63,881 nucleotides of DNA from Candidatus Saccharimonadota bacterium (GCA_017433765.1 JAFRGO010000001.1:1-63881), one strand, 5' to 3'. Numbered from the stretch's first letter, positions 33,006-43,273 are shown. The notes: a model not told the origin generated them from the sequence alone. Program-made: numbers and translations.

Positions 33006-34025
33006 ATGGCGATTAACCGCGTCGTCGATACTAGCGTCAACGAAGCCGACCCCGAGGAGGAGAAAATCGAGATTTCCCTCCGCCCTCTGACCTTTGCCGA
33101 CTATATCGGCCAAGAGCACTTGAAATCCAACCTCAAGGTCGCCATCGACGCCGTGAAAAAGCGCAACGACGGCACCACTCTCGACCACGTTCTCCTCTAC
33201 GGCCCACCAGGGCTAGGGAAGACCACCATGGCCAACGTCATCGCCCACGAGATGAACGCCAACCTCCGTGTCACTTCCGGCCCCGCCATCGAACGTCCAG
33301 GCGACCTCGCCTCGATTTTAACTAATCTTTCCGAAGGCGACGTCCTCTTCATCGACGAAATCCACCGTCTCCGCCGCACCGTCGAAGAAGTCCTCTACTC
33401 CGCGATGGAAGATAGCAAGCTCGACATTGTCATCGGCAAAGGTCCCGCCGCCCACTCCGTCCGCCTCGACCTTCCCCATTTTACCGTCATCGGCGCCACC
33501 ACTCGCACCGGCTCCCTCGCCGGCCCTCTTCGCGACCGTTTCGGCCTCATCCATCGCCTCGAGTATTACAAACTCGAAGAAATCGAGCGCATCATCACTC
33601 GCACTGCCAGCATCTTGAATACCCAAATCGCTCCCGCCGCCACCGCCCTCCTTGCCACTCGTTCTCGCCTCACCCCCCGCATCGCCAACCGCATCTTCAA
33701 ACGCGTCCGCGACTACGCCGACGTCAACGGCGACGGCATCATCGACAAGCCTATCGCCGAAAAAGCCCTCGCTCTCATGGAAATCGACGAGCTTGGTCTC
33801 GACCCCGCCGACCGCAATATGCTGACCCTCATGTACCAGAACTACGGCGACCGCCCCGTCGGTCTCACTACCATCGCTGCCCTGACCGGCGACGAAGTCA
33901 CTACCGTCGAGGACTATCTCGAACCCTATCTTCTCCAGCTCGGCCTCATCGAGCGCACCCCTCGCGGCCGCATGATAACTAACAAAGCAAAGGAGCATCT
34001 AAACCATGTCAACCACTCTCACTGA
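33006..34025 (+). CDS. ruvB: Holliday junction helicase RuvB
   Basis: A 339-residue AAA+ motor: Walker [10 protein letters not shown], Walker B LFIDEIHR, sensor 1 ATTR, arginine finger region GPLRDRFG, and a C-terminal winged helix ([13 protein letters not shown]). It drives branch migration with RuvA, encoded at 59.8 kb. Overlaps the next gene by 20 bases. Confidence 0.96.
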   Translation: MAINRVVDTSVNEADPEEEKIEISLRPLTFADYIGQEHLKSNLKVAIDAVKKRNDGTTLDHVLLYGPPGLGKTTMANVIAHEMNANLRVTSGPAIERPGDLASILTNLSEGDVLFIDEIHRLRRTVEEVLYSAMEDSKLDIVIGKGPAAHSVRLDLPHFTVIGATTRTGSLAGPLRDRFGLIHRLEYYKLEEIERIITRTASILNTQIAPAATALLATRSRLTPRIANRIFKRVRDYADVNGDGIIDKPIAEKALALMEIDELGLDPADRNMLTLMYQNYGDRPVGLTTIAALTGDEVTTVEDYLEPYLLQLGLIERTPRGRMITNKAKEHLNHVNHSH

Positions 34026-34575
34026 TCTTCGCCACGCCCGTTCCGCGCAAGATTTCCCCTTCCTCTCTCTCGAGGACGGCGAATACGTCGTTCTCTCCAT
34101 CGCCCGTTCCCGCCTCGGACTCATCTTCGTCTGGTTCTCGGAAATCGTCGGCTTTCTCGTCCTGACCTTGATTTTGCTCAGCTTTGGCTCCTCCTCCGAC
34201 TCTGCCCTCGCCCCCGCGACCAGTTTCATTCGCCTCATCATCTTCTGCCTCTACGGCGTCCTCATCCTGACCGGCGTCGTCGGCACCAAGGTCTATCTCG
34301 ATAACAAAATGTACATCACCAACAAACGCGCCATCCAAATCTCCTCCAACGCCCTCTTCCACAAATCCACGAATATCATCGAGCTCTCCCGCATCGAAGA
34401 TGTTTCCTACGCCCAGGCCGGCCTCCTCGACTACCTCTTCCACATGGGCACCATCCGCATGTCCACCGTCGGCGACGAGACCACCTACACCTTCCGCTTC
34501 GTCGATACTCCCACCGACGAGATTAAGACCATCACCCACCTCGTCCACGAGACTAAATCCTCCTCCCAGGACTAA
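34006..34575 (+). CDS. PH-domain (bPH2) membrane protein
   Basis: A 189-residue protein with two TM helices (about 44-65 and 74-98), followed by a bacterial PH domain ([16 protein letters not shown], then [13 protein letters not shown] and [15 protein letters not shown]). The start has AAAGGAG 10 bases upstream inside ruvB. Family members sit at membranes; their ligand is usually unknown. Confidence 0.8.
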   Translation: MSTTLTDLRHARSAQDFPFLSLEDGEYVVLSIARSRLGLIFVWFSEIVGFLVLTLILLSFGSSSDSALAPATSFIRLIIFCLYGVLILTGVVGTKVYLDNKMYITNKRAIQISSNALFHKSTNIIELSRIEDVSYAQAGLLDYLFHMGTIRMSTVGDETTYTFRFVDTPTDEIKTITHLVHETKSSSQD

Positions 34576-34577
34576 CT

Positions 34578-35090
34578 ATGCCTAGCCCTTTCCAAAACCC
34601 AAAAAGCCCTTCCCAAAATCCAGAAAATTCCGCCGCAAAAAACTCCCCCACAAAAACCTCGGCAGGGGACAACCTCCCCCGCACGCGAGAAGTCAGCTGT
34701 GGCTGTATTATTATCCACGACGGCCACGTCCTCCTCGAAAAACAACTTTCCGCCGACGTCAATTTTTGGGGCTTCCCAAAGGGTCATTCCGAGCCGGGCG
34801 AGACTTTTATCGAGACCGCCCTCCGCGAGACTCGCGAAGAAGTCGGCCTCGAAGTCGAAATCACCGACCCCACTCCGCTCACCATGAACTACCATATCCC
34901 CGCCCGCAACTCCGACAAAACCGTCTATCTCTTCCTCGCTCGTCTGAATCCAGACAAAGACAATACGCTCAAAATCCAGACCGCCGAACTAGAAAGCGCC
35001 CTCTGGGTCCCCTTCACTGAGGCCGAAGACTTACTTTCCTTCGACCTCGCGAAATCCCTCTGGCGCTCTCTTCTCCCCCGACTTAACTAA
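34578..35090 (+). CDS. NUDIX hydrolase
   Basis: A 170-residue protein: a disordered N-terminal 35 residues rich in Pro, Asn and Lys, then a NUDIX domain with the box GHSEPGETFIETALRETREE (GX5EX7REUXEE). Closest in style to Ap4A/mRNA-cap-type NUDIX proteins. Substrate unknown. Two bases after the PH protein stop and converging with the next gene (4-base overlap). Confidence 0.9.
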   Translation: MPSPFQNPKSPSQNPENSAAKNSPTKTSAGDNLPRTREVSCGCIIIHDGHVLLEKQLSADVNFWGFPKGHSEPGETFIETALRETREEVGLEVEITDPTPLTMNYHIPARNSDKTVYLFLARLNPDKDNTLKIQTAELESALWVPFTEAEDLLSFDLAKSLWRSLLPRLN

Positions 35091-36391
35091 TTGTCCAATC
35101 TCGAATCTGGCGTGAAGTCGTCTTGCGCATCTCTCGACGCCACGAACACACAGGCCGCCGACGTCCCGCTCCCCCTCTTCGTATCCACCACCCCGCTCAC
35201 CGGGTGATAGACCGCCGTCGTTGGCGAATAAGAAATCGTCTGGCATATCTGTAGCAACTGTCCCGGTTCATCTGGCGTCGTATAAGTATAGCTCGACGAC
35301 ACCGACGTTCCACTCACGCTCTTGCTCTCGAGATTCTTCGTCACCCCCGTCAACATATTCTTCTCCGTCGTCACTATCGTCGAATACGAGGCATTATTCA
35401 CATACCCCGCCGGGCTCGAACTGAGGCTGTGTCCGAAATCAATTGTCACGCTCTGCCCCTTCGTATTCGCCTGCCACGGAGTCGTCTGCACGGTATAATT
35501 CGTCCCATTTATCCTCGCCGTCGAAGTCGAACTAAAACTAATATCCTGCGCCGCTGGCGTCTTGACATACACGCACGCCTCCGACGAGCCCGTCCCGCCT
35601 CCGCTCGTCCAGTTCCCGTTCGAATAAGTCGTCCCCGACGTCGGGCTATACGATACCGTTCGGCAAACCCTCTTCGTCGTATTATCCGTCATTGGCAAAT
35701 TATAAGTATAACTCTTACTACTCGACGTCCCGCTAATCGACTCGGTCTCCACGCTCGCCCCATCCACCGTAATCACCGCCGATGTGAATCCAGCATTCCC
35801 CGCATATCCCGCCGGACTGCTACTCAGCGAACTCGAGAAATTTATCGTGACCGACGACTGCCCCGCCGTCGTCGCGTAGGCCCCCGCCGCGCTACTATAG
35901 CTCGCCCCACCTATCGTCGCCGAGCTCGACGCCGAGAAACTCACCGTCGAAGACGTCACCGTTGGCGTTGACGGCGTCGGCGTATAACAACTACTTCCGC
36001 AACCGCCAGTATTATTTTGCACTACTACCACCGGCCCGCTAGTCGTCGAGGAAGGAATCACGATTTCAGTATTGGTACCATTATTTTGCGGATAATAACA
36101 TCCACTCGAACAGCCAGGTGAGATATAATAATTATGCCCAGTATTCGGACTAACATTTCCAACAATAGTAGTACTAGTATTCCATTGATTCGTTCCACTA
36201 GCCCACCCGCCATTATTAGTGTATCCACTACTATAACTTCTACTTCCACCGCTATAACTACTAGATCCGCCGCCGCCCACGATAACCACCGCCTCGGCGC
36301 TTCCTCCAATTGTCCCCGCCATCAATACCGCCATCGCCATCCCCGCCAGGCCTTTTCCTATCCCCTTTTTAAGCATACTTTTTCTCATCAT
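35087..36391 (-). CDS. Secreted Gly/Ser/Tyr-rich repeat protein
   Basis: A 434-residue protein with a signal peptide (MMRKSML..., ending SAEAV), a low-complexity Gly/Ser/Tyr/Asn region with CxxxC pairs (residues 35-145), then two copies of a beta-rich repeat (about 150-280 and 285-415). Each repeat contains SLSSSPAGY and a YSPT...ACV/F end. Probably a surface adhesin or S-layer-like protein. The promoter TATAATCATAAGT directly before the ATG is shared with the paralog genes at 14666 and 17962. Confidence 0.7.
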   Translation of the reverse strand: MMRKSMLKKGIGKGLAGMAMAVLMAGTIGGSAEAVVIVGGGGSSSYSGGSRSYSSGYTNNGGWASGTNQWNTSTTIVGNVSPNTGHNYYISPGCSSGCYYPQNNGTNTEIVIPSSTTSGPVVVVQNNTGGCGSSCYTPTPSTPTVTSSTVSFSASSSATIGGASYSSAAGAYATTAGQSSVTINFSSSLSSSPAGYAGNAGFTSAVITVDGASVETESISGTSSSKSYTYNLPMTDNTTKRVCRTVSYSPTSGTTYSNGNWTSGGGTGSSEACVYVKTPAAQDISFSSTSTARINGTNYTVQTTPWQANTKGQSVTIDFGHSLSSSPAGYVNNASYSTIVTTEKNMLTGVTKNLESKSVSGTSVSSSYTYTTPDEPGQLLQICQTISYSPTTAVYHPVSGVVDTKRGSGTSAACVFVASRDAQDDFTPDSRLDN

Positions 36392-36417
36392 ACTTATGAT
36401 TATATCTTAATTTTTCA

Positions 36418-36440
36418 CAAAAATAAAGTCCTTTCGGACT
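36418..36440 (-). terminator. Terminator of tRNA-Met
   Basis: On the minus strand AGTCC-GAAA-GGACT followed by TTATTTTT, 3 bases after the tRNA CCA. Confidence 0.8.
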
Positions 36441-36442
36441 CT

Positions 36443-36519
36443 TGGTAGTACCGACTGGGATCGAACCAGTGACCTTGGGCTTATGAGTCCCACGCTCTAA
36501 CCATCTGAGCTACGGTACC
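36443..36519 (-). tRNA. Elongator tRNA-Met (CAU)
   Basis: A cloverleaf on the minus strand with acceptor GGUACCG/CGGUACU (a G1-U72 wobble), anticodon loop CUCAUAA, T arm ACUGG/CCAGU and encoded CCA. It lacks initiator features and its body resembles elongator Met. Ile2 cannot be fully excluded without comparison. Confidence 0.85.
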
Positions 36520-36541
36520 ATATCCCCAGTATAACATATTC

Positions 36542-36562
36542 TGGCGGAAGGGACAAGATTCG
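36542..36562 (-). repeat. Direct repeat of the tRNA-Ser 3' end
   Basis: 21 bases identical to 36698-36718, i.e. the CCA end, acceptor strand and part of the T arm of tRNA-Ser, placed 156 bases away in the downstream direction of that tRNA. Confidence 0.8.
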
Positions 36563-36645
36563 CCGCCGAGGAGGAGTGAAAAAACTTGCTTTTTCTGGCC
36601 GACGACGAGGCGTCTAGAATCTTCCGGCTAGGCGAAGCCTAGTCG
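36563..36645. repeat. Hairpin element copy 2, beside tRNA-Ser
   Basis: Contains GAAAAAA-CTTGC-TTTTTC, then GGCCGACGACGAGGCG, TCTAGA and the small hairpin GCTAGGC-GAA-GCCTAG. The order of motifs on the plus strand matches the element at 7524-7608, although the two tRNAs point in opposite directions. No coding potential seen. Confidence 0.6.
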
Positions 36646-36686
36646 ATAATAAAAATATAACCCTTTACGGGCTATATTTTTATTAT
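36646..36686. terminator. Bidirectional palindrome, terminator of tRNA-Ser
   Basis: Arms ATAATAAAAATATA and TATATTTTTATTAT with a GC core (CCC...GGG); U-rich on either strand. Confidence 0.75.
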
Positions 36687-36697
36687 TCACTTCCGCT

Positions 36698-36783
<86 letters not shown>

Positions 36784-36847
36784 GTCTAGAATTATACCAC
36801 ATTTCCGCCCCTTTCCCAAACTCCCTGCCCTGTGCTATAATATCCTT

Positions 36848-37234
36848 ATGAAAAAAGGCTTCACTCTTATCGAACTCATCATCGTCACCGCCGTCGCCGG
36901 CCTCCTCTTCCTCGTCTTCGTCCTCCAAAAATCCGCCGTTGACGCCATGAACCGCGACGACGCCCGCAAGACCGCCATCAACGCCATGTACTACGCCCTC
37001 GAGGAGAGCTTCTACCCCTCCCACGGCTACTACCCCGAGACCATCTCCGAAGAGAACCTCCCCGTCATGGACCCTGCCCTCTTCACCGACCCCTTCGGTC
37101 ACAATCTCGGCTCCGAGCAGAGCTCCTACTCCTACACCCCCGCCAACTGCACCAACGGCAAATGCAAGGAATACCTCCTCCGTACCACCCTCGAGAAAGA
37201 AGACCTCTATCTAAAGTCCTCCCGCCACAACTAA
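36848..37234 (+). CDS. Type IV pilin-like protein
   Basis: A 128-residue protein beginning MKKGFTLIELIIVTAVAGLLFLV. This is a textbook prepilin signal: cleavage after Gly, Phe1, Glu5, then a 20-residue helix. The small globular domain has CTNGKC near the end, a likely D-loop disulfide of pilins. TATAAT ends 6 bases before the ATG. Stands alone, so it could be a major pilin or pseudopilin used for DNA uptake with ComEC. Confidence 0.88.
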   Translation: MKKGFTLIELIIVTAVAGLLFLVFVLQKSAVDAMNRDDARKTAINAMYYALEESFYPSHGYYPETISEENLPVMDPALFTDPFGHNLGSEQSSYSYTPANCTNGKCKEYLLRTTLEKEDLYLKSSRHN

Positions 37235-37346
37235 CCCCAACCAGTCCCACCACTCCTCTCCGTTTCTCTAAAAACCTAGCCAATTTCCCGCTAGCTTTCC
37301 TCTCCGTCCCATGTTATAATCTCTCTATAATAAAAGAGAGGTATTT

Positions 37347-38390
<1,044 letters not shown>

Positions 38391-38392
38391 TC

Positions 38393-39148
38393 TTGACTTA
38401 CCAAGTCACCGACCTCCGCCCCGCCGTCCGTTCCGAGAACCGCGTCAACGTTTTCATCAACGGCTCCTTCGATTTTTCCCTCGACCTCTCCCAGGTCGTC
38501 GATTACCACGTCAAAGTCGGCGCTACCTTCACCGAGGACGAACTCGCCACTCTTCGCTCCGCCTCCGAGTTTAGCAAGCTCTACAATTCCACTCTCGAGT
38601 GGCTCCTCGCTCGCCCCCGCTCGGTGAAGGAAACTCGCGACCATCTCCACGAGCGTCAATATCGCCGCGCCGCCGAGAACCGCGCCCGCCTCGCCAGGGG
38701 GGACCGCGAGCGTTCCGCCCGCCTCGACCGCTACCCCCAGTCCAATCGTTTCCCGGGGTCCAAAAAATCCCCCTCCACCAAGCTCCTCCCCGAAATCTCC
38801 GACGACAACATCGCCAAAGTCCTCGACCGTCTTCTCGAAAAAGGCTACCTCGACGACGCCAAATTCGCCCGCTTCTACGTCGAGAACCGTCACCAGAGAC
38901 AGGGAATCAGCCCTCGCCGCCTCGAACAAGAACTGCGCAAAAAGGGCCTCTCCTCCGAACTCATCGCCGAGGCTCTCGCCTCCAGCCCTCGTGACGAGTC
39001 CGCCGAGCTCGAGAAACTCATTCGCAAAAAACGCGCCCGCTACTCGGACGACAAATTAAAAGCCTACCTCCTCCGCCAGGGCTTCTCCTACTCGGCTATT
39101 TCTGATGCTCTCGAAGCCTACAGTTCAACCAACTCAGAAACCTTATAG
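38393..39148 (+). CDS. recX: RecX regulator of RecA
   Basis: A 251-residue protein with three-helix RecX repeats (LEWLLARPRSVKETRDHL, then LLEKGYLDDAKFARFYVENR and GISPRRLEQELRKKGLS). TTG start two bases after the recA stop. About 35 residues rich in Arg/Lys/Pro (RENRARLARGDRERS type) separate the first and second repeats, longer than usual. Modulates RecA filaments. Confidence 0.88.
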   Translation: MTYQVTDLRPAVRSENRVNVFINGSFDFSLDLSQVVDYHVKVGATFTEDELATLRSASEFSKLYNSTLEWLLARPRSVKETRDHLHERQYRRAAENRARLARGDRERSARLDRYPQSNRFPGSKKSPSTKLLPEISDDNIAKVLDRLLEKGYLDDAKFARFYVENRHQRQGISPRRLEQELRKKGLSSELIAEALASSPRDESAELEKLIRKKRARYSDDKLKAYLLRQGFSYSAISDALEAYSSTNSETL

Positions 39149-39188
39149 ACCCCAGAGCTTCATAACTCGACCAACCCATAACCCCAAA

Positions 39189-39207
39189 TGTTGTAATTTT
39201 TACAACA
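39189..39207. repeat. 19-base dyad TGTTGTAA-N3-TTACAACA, intergenic copy
   Basis: A perfect inverted repeat between recX and the convergent PRC-barrel gene, extended by AAA/TTT on each side. It may also serve as a bidirectional terminator. Further copies lie inside genes at 41910, 53083 and 58126. Confidence 0.65.
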
Positions 39208-39208
39208 T

Positions 39209-39802
39209 TTACTCTTCGCCACTACTTCGATACGACTCCGAATATCTCCCATTCCGAAACGGATTAACAAAATTCGGCACAAAATCCTCCCTCGTCGCCC
39301 GCTTTTTTATCTTCTCTTCCTCATCCCTGACCACGATTTTCTCGTTCGTTATCTCGACTATCTCCTTCCGCGAAATTACCAGCTCCGGGTCCAATACCGC
39401 CTTTATCGCCGGCCGCTTCACGACAATCTGCATCACCCGAAAATCTGCCGTATCGACCGTATAATCCACCACCTTCCCCAGCTTCGACCCCTTTTTCGTC
39501 ACGACCTTCAGCCCATCGATTCGGAATTTGTCCTCCCTGACCTTATCAATCTTCACGATATCCCCAGGAAACGCAAAATCATCCGCCGAGTCAATCACCA
39601 TTCCAATCGCCGACATCTCCCGTATCATCTTCGTATCGAGAATATTTCCGATTTCTCCCCGCACTAGCGGCCCCTCGACATAAAACGCCACGATTTTTAG
39701 CTTCCGCGGGTCAATAATCGCCTCCTTGACCCAAGCCGTCGCTCCCCCAATATGCAGACTCAGCACCGGAAACCCAGCCAACCTCGACGCAGTCACTAAC
39801 AT
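39209..39802 (-). CDS. PRC-barrel domain protein
   Basis: A 197-residue protein with two PRC-barrel halves (about 1-75: MLVTASRLAGFPVLSLHIGG...VKEAIIDP; and 80-160: KVVTKKGSKLGKVVDY). It is followed by a charged tail. Such proteins bind RNA or membrane partners; in RimM the barrel binds ribosomes. TATAAT ends 6 bases before the ATG. Next to RNase Y but separately transcribed. Confidence 0.8.
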   Translation of the reverse strand: MLVTASRLAGFPVLSLHIGGATAWVKEAIIDPRKLKIVAFYVEGPLVRGEIGNILDTKMIREMSAIGMVIDSADDFAFPGDIVKIDKVREDKFRIDGLKVVTKKGSKLGKVVDYTVDTADFRVMQIVVKRPAIKAVLDPELVISRKEIVEITNEKIVVRDEEEKIKKRATREDFVPNFVNPFRNGRYSESYRSSGEE

Positions 39803-39820
39803 GCTTTTATTATATCAAAT

Positions 39821-41338
39821 TTATTTCGCGTATTCCACCGCTCTCGTTTCGCGAATCACATTCACCTTGATTACCCCAGGATAGCTCATCGTCGCCTCAA
39901 TCTTATTCGCGATATCTCTCGCCAGCTTCAGCGCCGTCAGGTCATCAATCTGTTTCGGCTCCACAATCACTCTTATCTCGCGTCCCGCCGAAATCGCATA
40001 GGCTTTGTCGATGCCATTAAACGACTTCGCGATATTCTCTAGGTCGCGCATCCTCTCGGCAAAGTTCTCCGCCGAAATATTCCTCGCCCCAGGTCTCGCC
40101 GCGGAAATCGCATCCACGATTTTCACGATAATCGCCTCTGTCGTCGTCTGTTCTATATCGTCGTGATGCGCCGCAATCGCGTGTACCACCGGCTCCGGCA
40201 TCCCATATTTCTTCGCCAACTCCGCCCCAATTTCCGCGTGCTTCCCCTCAATCTTGTGCGTCACCGCCTTCCCAATGTCGTGCAGCAGCGTCGCCGTCTT
40301 CGCAATCCGCTTATCCGCCCCGATTTCCTCCGCAATCATCCCCGCAATATGCGCCATCTCTATCGAGTGCAGTAGCACATTCTGCCCATAGCTCGTCCGG
40401 AACTTCAGCTCCCCGAGCAAATGTAGCATCTCCCTCGGAATCCCCACCACTCCGACCTCTCTCGCCGCGTCCTCCCCCGCGCGCACGACTTCTTTCTCAA
40501 TTTCTCTCTCGGCCTTCGCCACCGCTTCCTCGATGCTCGCCGGATTGATTCTCCCGTCCTTCATCAGCCTCTCTAGCGCATATCTCGCTACCTGCCTCCG
40601 AATCGGGTCAAAGCTCGACAACACCACCATCCCAGGCGTGTCATCGACCAAAATATCCACCCCCGTCGCGCGCTGTAGCGCCTGAATATTCCGCCCCTCT
40701 TTCCCAATAATCCTCCCCTTCATCTCGTCGTCCGGCAGTTTCAGCGCCGTAATCGTCCTATCCGCCGTCACTTCCGAGCTCATTCTCTCCATCGCCGTCA
40801 CCAGAATCGACTGCGCCGTCTCGTCAATATCGTGTTTTATCTCTTTCTGTTCCTTCGTAATCAGCCCCACGAGGTCCTGCTTGATGTCGTTCTGTGTCAT
40901 CAACATCAACTTCTCTCTCGCTTCGGCCTTCGATAGCCCCGCGATTTTCTCTAGCTTTTCGTGCTGCTTAATCCGAATTTCCTTTATCTCCCCCTTCAGG
41001 TCTTCCAGCTCCTTTTCCTGCTTCGCCAACTTCTCGGTCTTCTTCTCTAGCTGGTCGATTTTCCCGTCCAACACATTTTCCCGCTCGTTGAGCCGGTTTT
41101 CTGTCTTTTTCCATTCCTTGCGGCGCTCAGCTTCTTCTGCTTGCGCCTTTTCGCTGATTTTTGTGGCTTCCTTTTTCGCCTCGAGGACGATGTCGCTCGC
41201 CTCATGCTTTGCCTTGCGAATCAAATCTTCGGCCTTGTCCTTCCCCCCGTTTTCGTTTTTCTTGTTATACGCGAAAATTCCGCCCGCGCCCAGTCCAATC
41301 CCGACCACCGCGGCGATTACGATTCCCACTATTTCCAT
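39821..41338 (-). CDS. rny: Ribonuclease Y
   Basis: A 505-residue protein: an N-terminal TM anchor (IVGIVIAAVVGIGLGAGGIFAY), a long coiled coil (about 35-190), a KH domain (GRIIGKEGRNIQALQRATG) and an HD domain (LLHDIGKAVTH, metal-binding His-Asp). Membrane-bound endoribonuclease that starts mRNA decay. Start ATG with GAGGA site. The leader is about 100 bases with a CTGGTAT/ATACCAG hairpin, unusually long here. Confidence 0.95.
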   Translation of the reverse strand: MEIVGIVIAAVVGIGLGAGGIFAYNKKNENGGKDKAEDLIRKAKHEASDIVLEAKKEATKISEKAQAEEAERRKEWKKTENRLNERENVLDGKIDQLEKKTEKLAKQEKELEDLKGEIKEIRIKQHEKLEKIAGLSKAEAREKLMLMTQNDIKQDLVGLITKEQKEIKHDIDETAQSILVTAMERMSSEVTADRTITALKLPDDEMKGRIIGKEGRNIQALQRATGVDILVDDTPGMVVLSSFDPIRRQVARYALERLMKDGRINPASIEEAVAKAEREIEKEVVRAGEDAAREVGVVGIPREMLHLLGELKFRTSYGQNVLLHSIEMAHIAGMIAEEIGADKRIAKTATLLHDIGKAVTHKIEGKHAEIGAELAKKYGMPEPVVHAIAAHHDDIEQTTTEAIIVKIVDAISAARPGARNISAENFAERMRDLENIAKSFNGIDKAYAISAGREIRVIVEPKQIDDLTALKLARDIANKIEATMSYPGVIKVNVIRETRAVEYAK

Positions 41339-41446
41339 AGTTCCTCTTTCTATTTTTGCTTTTGCTGGTATTTTTCTCTATACCAGCGGGTTAACAAAAC
41401 ATATCAATTAAGAAAGTTTAATATATAATCCCCCATCTCATTATAC
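41339..41446 (-). promoter_or_regulatory. Long 5' leader and promoter of rny
   Basis: On the minus strand a GTGGTATAAT box near 41440-41446 precedes about 100 bases of leader containing the stem CTGGTAT...ATACCAG close to the ribosome site. Autoregulation of RNase genes through their leaders is known in other bacteria; here it is inference. Confidence 0.45.
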
Positions 41447-41544
41447 CACACTTTCCGTTCCCGTCCAAAATCTACGAAAATTCACAAAAACCCTCCAGAG
41501 AGCCAACAGGGGTCATTGGAGCGCGGAGCAAAGTTTCGACAATT

Positions 41545-41877
41545 TTACTTTTTCGGCTTTGAAATATTCGCCTCTCCCCCATATTCCGGAATAATTATTT
41601 CGCACTTCTCTCCCCTATGATTATAGAGCGGCACCCCCAATTCGTGCACCAGCGTATTCACCACCGCCGCCCCAATCCGCAGCCCCGTGAAACTCCCCGG
41701 CCCCGCGAAAAACGTGATTTCCGTAATATCCTCCCACCCCTTCCCGTTCTCCTCTAGCTTCTCGAAAATAAACCTATGCAGCCCCTCCGCCATCTCTCGC
41801 CCGCCCTCCCAGCTATATTCCTGCTCGTCGAGCCGTAGCTTCGCCGTCATCGTTGACGTGTCTAGATACATCTTCAT
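41545..41877 (-). CDS. tsaB: TsaB-like protein, N-terminal half only
   Basis: 110 residues starting MKMYLDTSTMTAKL, with TFFAGPGSFTGLRIGAAVVN, the diagnostic TsaB segment. Typical TsaB has about 220 residues; the second ASKHA half is absent here. It overlaps tsaE by 4 bases (ATGA), so they are coupled. The product helps TsaD and TsaE make t6A at position 37 of ANN-decoding tRNAs. The upstream in-frame ATG region is low complexity and antisense-like and was not used. Confidence 0.75.
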   Translation of the reverse strand: MKMYLDTSTMTAKLRLDEQEYSWEGGREMAEGLHRFIFEKLEENGKGWEDITEITFFAGPGSFTGLRIGAAVVNTLVHELGVPLYNHRGEKCEIIIPEYGGEANISKPKK

Positions 41878-42284
41878 TCCACCGAAATCTCCCTTCTCTC
41901 CTCCGTTAATGTTGTAATTTTTACAACATTCCGCTTTTCCGGCAACAGCCCCTCGACCTCCCCCGCCCACTCCACGACCACCACCGCGTCCTTCTCCTCC
42001 AGCGTCTCCGCCAGCTCCTCTGCCATTATTCCAGGCTCCTCGAGCCGATAAAAATCATAATGTACCAGCTCCCCGCCAGGGAAGCGGTATCTTTTAGAAA
42101 TCGTAAAACTCGGGCTCACCACCGTTTCTTCCACCCCCAGCCCCTTCGCCAGTCCCCGCGTAAAAGTCGTCTTGCCCGCCCCCACGTCCCCGCGCAGTTC
42201 CACCACCGCCGGCAACTCTAGCCCCTTCGCGAACTCCTCGCCAAACTTTCTCATCTCCCCCTCGCTCTCTACGACTTTTTTCAT
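41874..42284 (-). CDS. tsaE: tRNA t6A ATPase TsaE
   Basis: A 136-residue P-loop protein: ELRGDVGAGKTTFTRGLAKGLG, the conserved SPSFTISKRY and HYDFYRLEEP. The catalytic cycle enables TsaBD. TATAAT ends 6 bases before the ATG. The DNA for its C-terminal NVVKITT is the 19-base dyad TGTTGTAA-N3-TTACAACA, a repeated motif. Confidence 0.92.
   Translation of the reverse strand: MKKVVESEGEMRKFGEEFAKGLELPAVVELRGDVGAGKTTFTRGLAKGLGVEETVVSPSFTISKRYRFPGGELVHYDFYRLEEPGIMAEELAETLEEKDAVVVVEWAGEVEGLLPEKRNVVKITTLTEERREISVE
41910..41928. repeat. 19-base dyad inside tsaE
   Basis: TGTTGTAA-TTT-TTACAACA, identical to the intergenic copy at 39189-39207. In the tsaE frame it encodes part of NVVKITT near the C-terminus. 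Confidence 0.65.
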
Positions 42285-42303
42285 AGCCCTATTATATCAT
42301 ATT

Positions 42304-42330
42304 TTGGCACTCTATATACAAAAGTGCTAA
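42304..42330. promoter_or_regulatory. CIRCE operator (HrcA site) before dnaJ
   Basis: TTGGCACTC-N9-AAGTGCTAA, differing from the CIRCE consensus TTAGCACTC-N9-GAGTGCTAA at one base per arm. It covers the -35 region of the dnaJ promoter, whose TATAAT is at 42339-42344, so HrcA binding would block transcription. HrcA itself is not in the window. Confidence 0.85.
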
Positions 42331-42352
42331 TTCTGTGCTATAATATATTTAT

Positions 42353-43273
42353 ATGTCAAAACGCGATTACTACGAAATCCTCGGCCTCACCAAATCCGCC
42401 TCTAGCGACGAGATTAAAAAAGCCTACCGCAAACTTGCGATTAAGTATCATCCTGATAAAAATCCGGGGGATAAAGACGCCGAAGCGAAATTCAAAGAAA
42501 TCTCCGAAGCCTACGAAGTCCTCTCTGATAAAGAAAAACGCGCCCGCTACGACCAATTCGGCCACGCTGGCGTCGGCGGCAATGCCGGCAATCCTTTCGG
42601 TGCCGGTGCCAACCCCTTCGGCGGCGGTTTTTACAGTACAAACGGCCAGTCCTTCAACTTCGACTTCTCCGGTGGCGGCCTCGACGACATCCTCGGCGCC
42701 TTCTTCGGCGGCGGTTTTGGTCGCGCTCGTCGCCCCGCCCACGGCGCCGACGTCCAGACTCGCGTTTCCATCTCCTTCAAGGATGCCGTTTTCGGCACCA
42801 CCGTCTCTGTTGAGGACGCCAACGGCAAGAGTTTGAAGGTAAAGATTCCTGCCGGCATCGACGACGATATGTCCATCCGCGTCAAGGGTCGTGGCGGCGA
42901 CGCCCCCGAGGCCGGTGGCGAAAAAGGCGACCTCTACGTCCGCGTCCACGTCAAACCTGACAAGAATCTGACCCGCGAAGGCAACATCATCCTCTCCGAG
43001 GCCCACGTCCCCATGGTCGATGCTGCCCTCGGCACCGAAATCGCCGTCGAGACCGTCGATGGCCCCGTCACCATGAAAGTCCCCGCCGGCACCCAGTCCG
43101 GCACCCCCTTCCGCCTCTCTGGCCACGGCCTGATTATGCGCTCCGACGGCGACCGCGGCCCCCACATCGTCACCATCATCGTCGATACCCCGACGAAACT
43201 CTCGAAAAAACAGCGCGAGCTCCTCGAAGAGTTCCGCGACCCACGCAACAAAAAGCGCGGCTTCTGGAGCTAG
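42353..43273 (+). CDS. dnaJ: J-domain co-chaperone, DnaJ/CbpA type without zinc finger
   Basis: A 306-residue protein: a J domain (residues 1-68, with HPD in [10 protein letters not shown]), a Gly/Phe-rich linker (about 75-125) and C-terminal substrate-binding domains. The four CxxCxGxG zinc repeats of DnaJ are absent, so it has CbpA/DjlB architecture. It stimulates DnaK. Controlled by a CIRCE element. TATAAT lies 8 bases before the ATG, with no ribosome site. Confidence 0.93.
   Translation: MSKRDYYEILGLTKSASSDEIKKAYRKLAIKYHPDKNPGDKDAEAKFKEISEAYEVLSDKEKRARYDQFGHAGVGGNAGNPFGAGANPFGGGFYSTNGQSFNFDFSGGGLDDILGAFFGGGFGRARRPAHGADVQTRVSISFKDAVFGTTVSVEDANGKSLKVKIPAGIDDDMSIRVKGRGGDAPEAGGEKGDLYVRVHVKPDKNLTREGNIILSEAHVPMVDAALGTEIAVETVDGPVTMKVPAGTQSGTPFRLSGHGLIMRSDGDRGPHIVTIIVDTPTKLSKKQRELLEEFRDPRNKKRGFWS

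Noticed and set aside
41878-41970. Longer TsaB from an upstream start
   Set aside because: The extra residues (GGGGRGAVAGKAECC type) are the antisense-like reading of tsaE; the ATGA overlap and MKMYLDTST start fit TsaB better.
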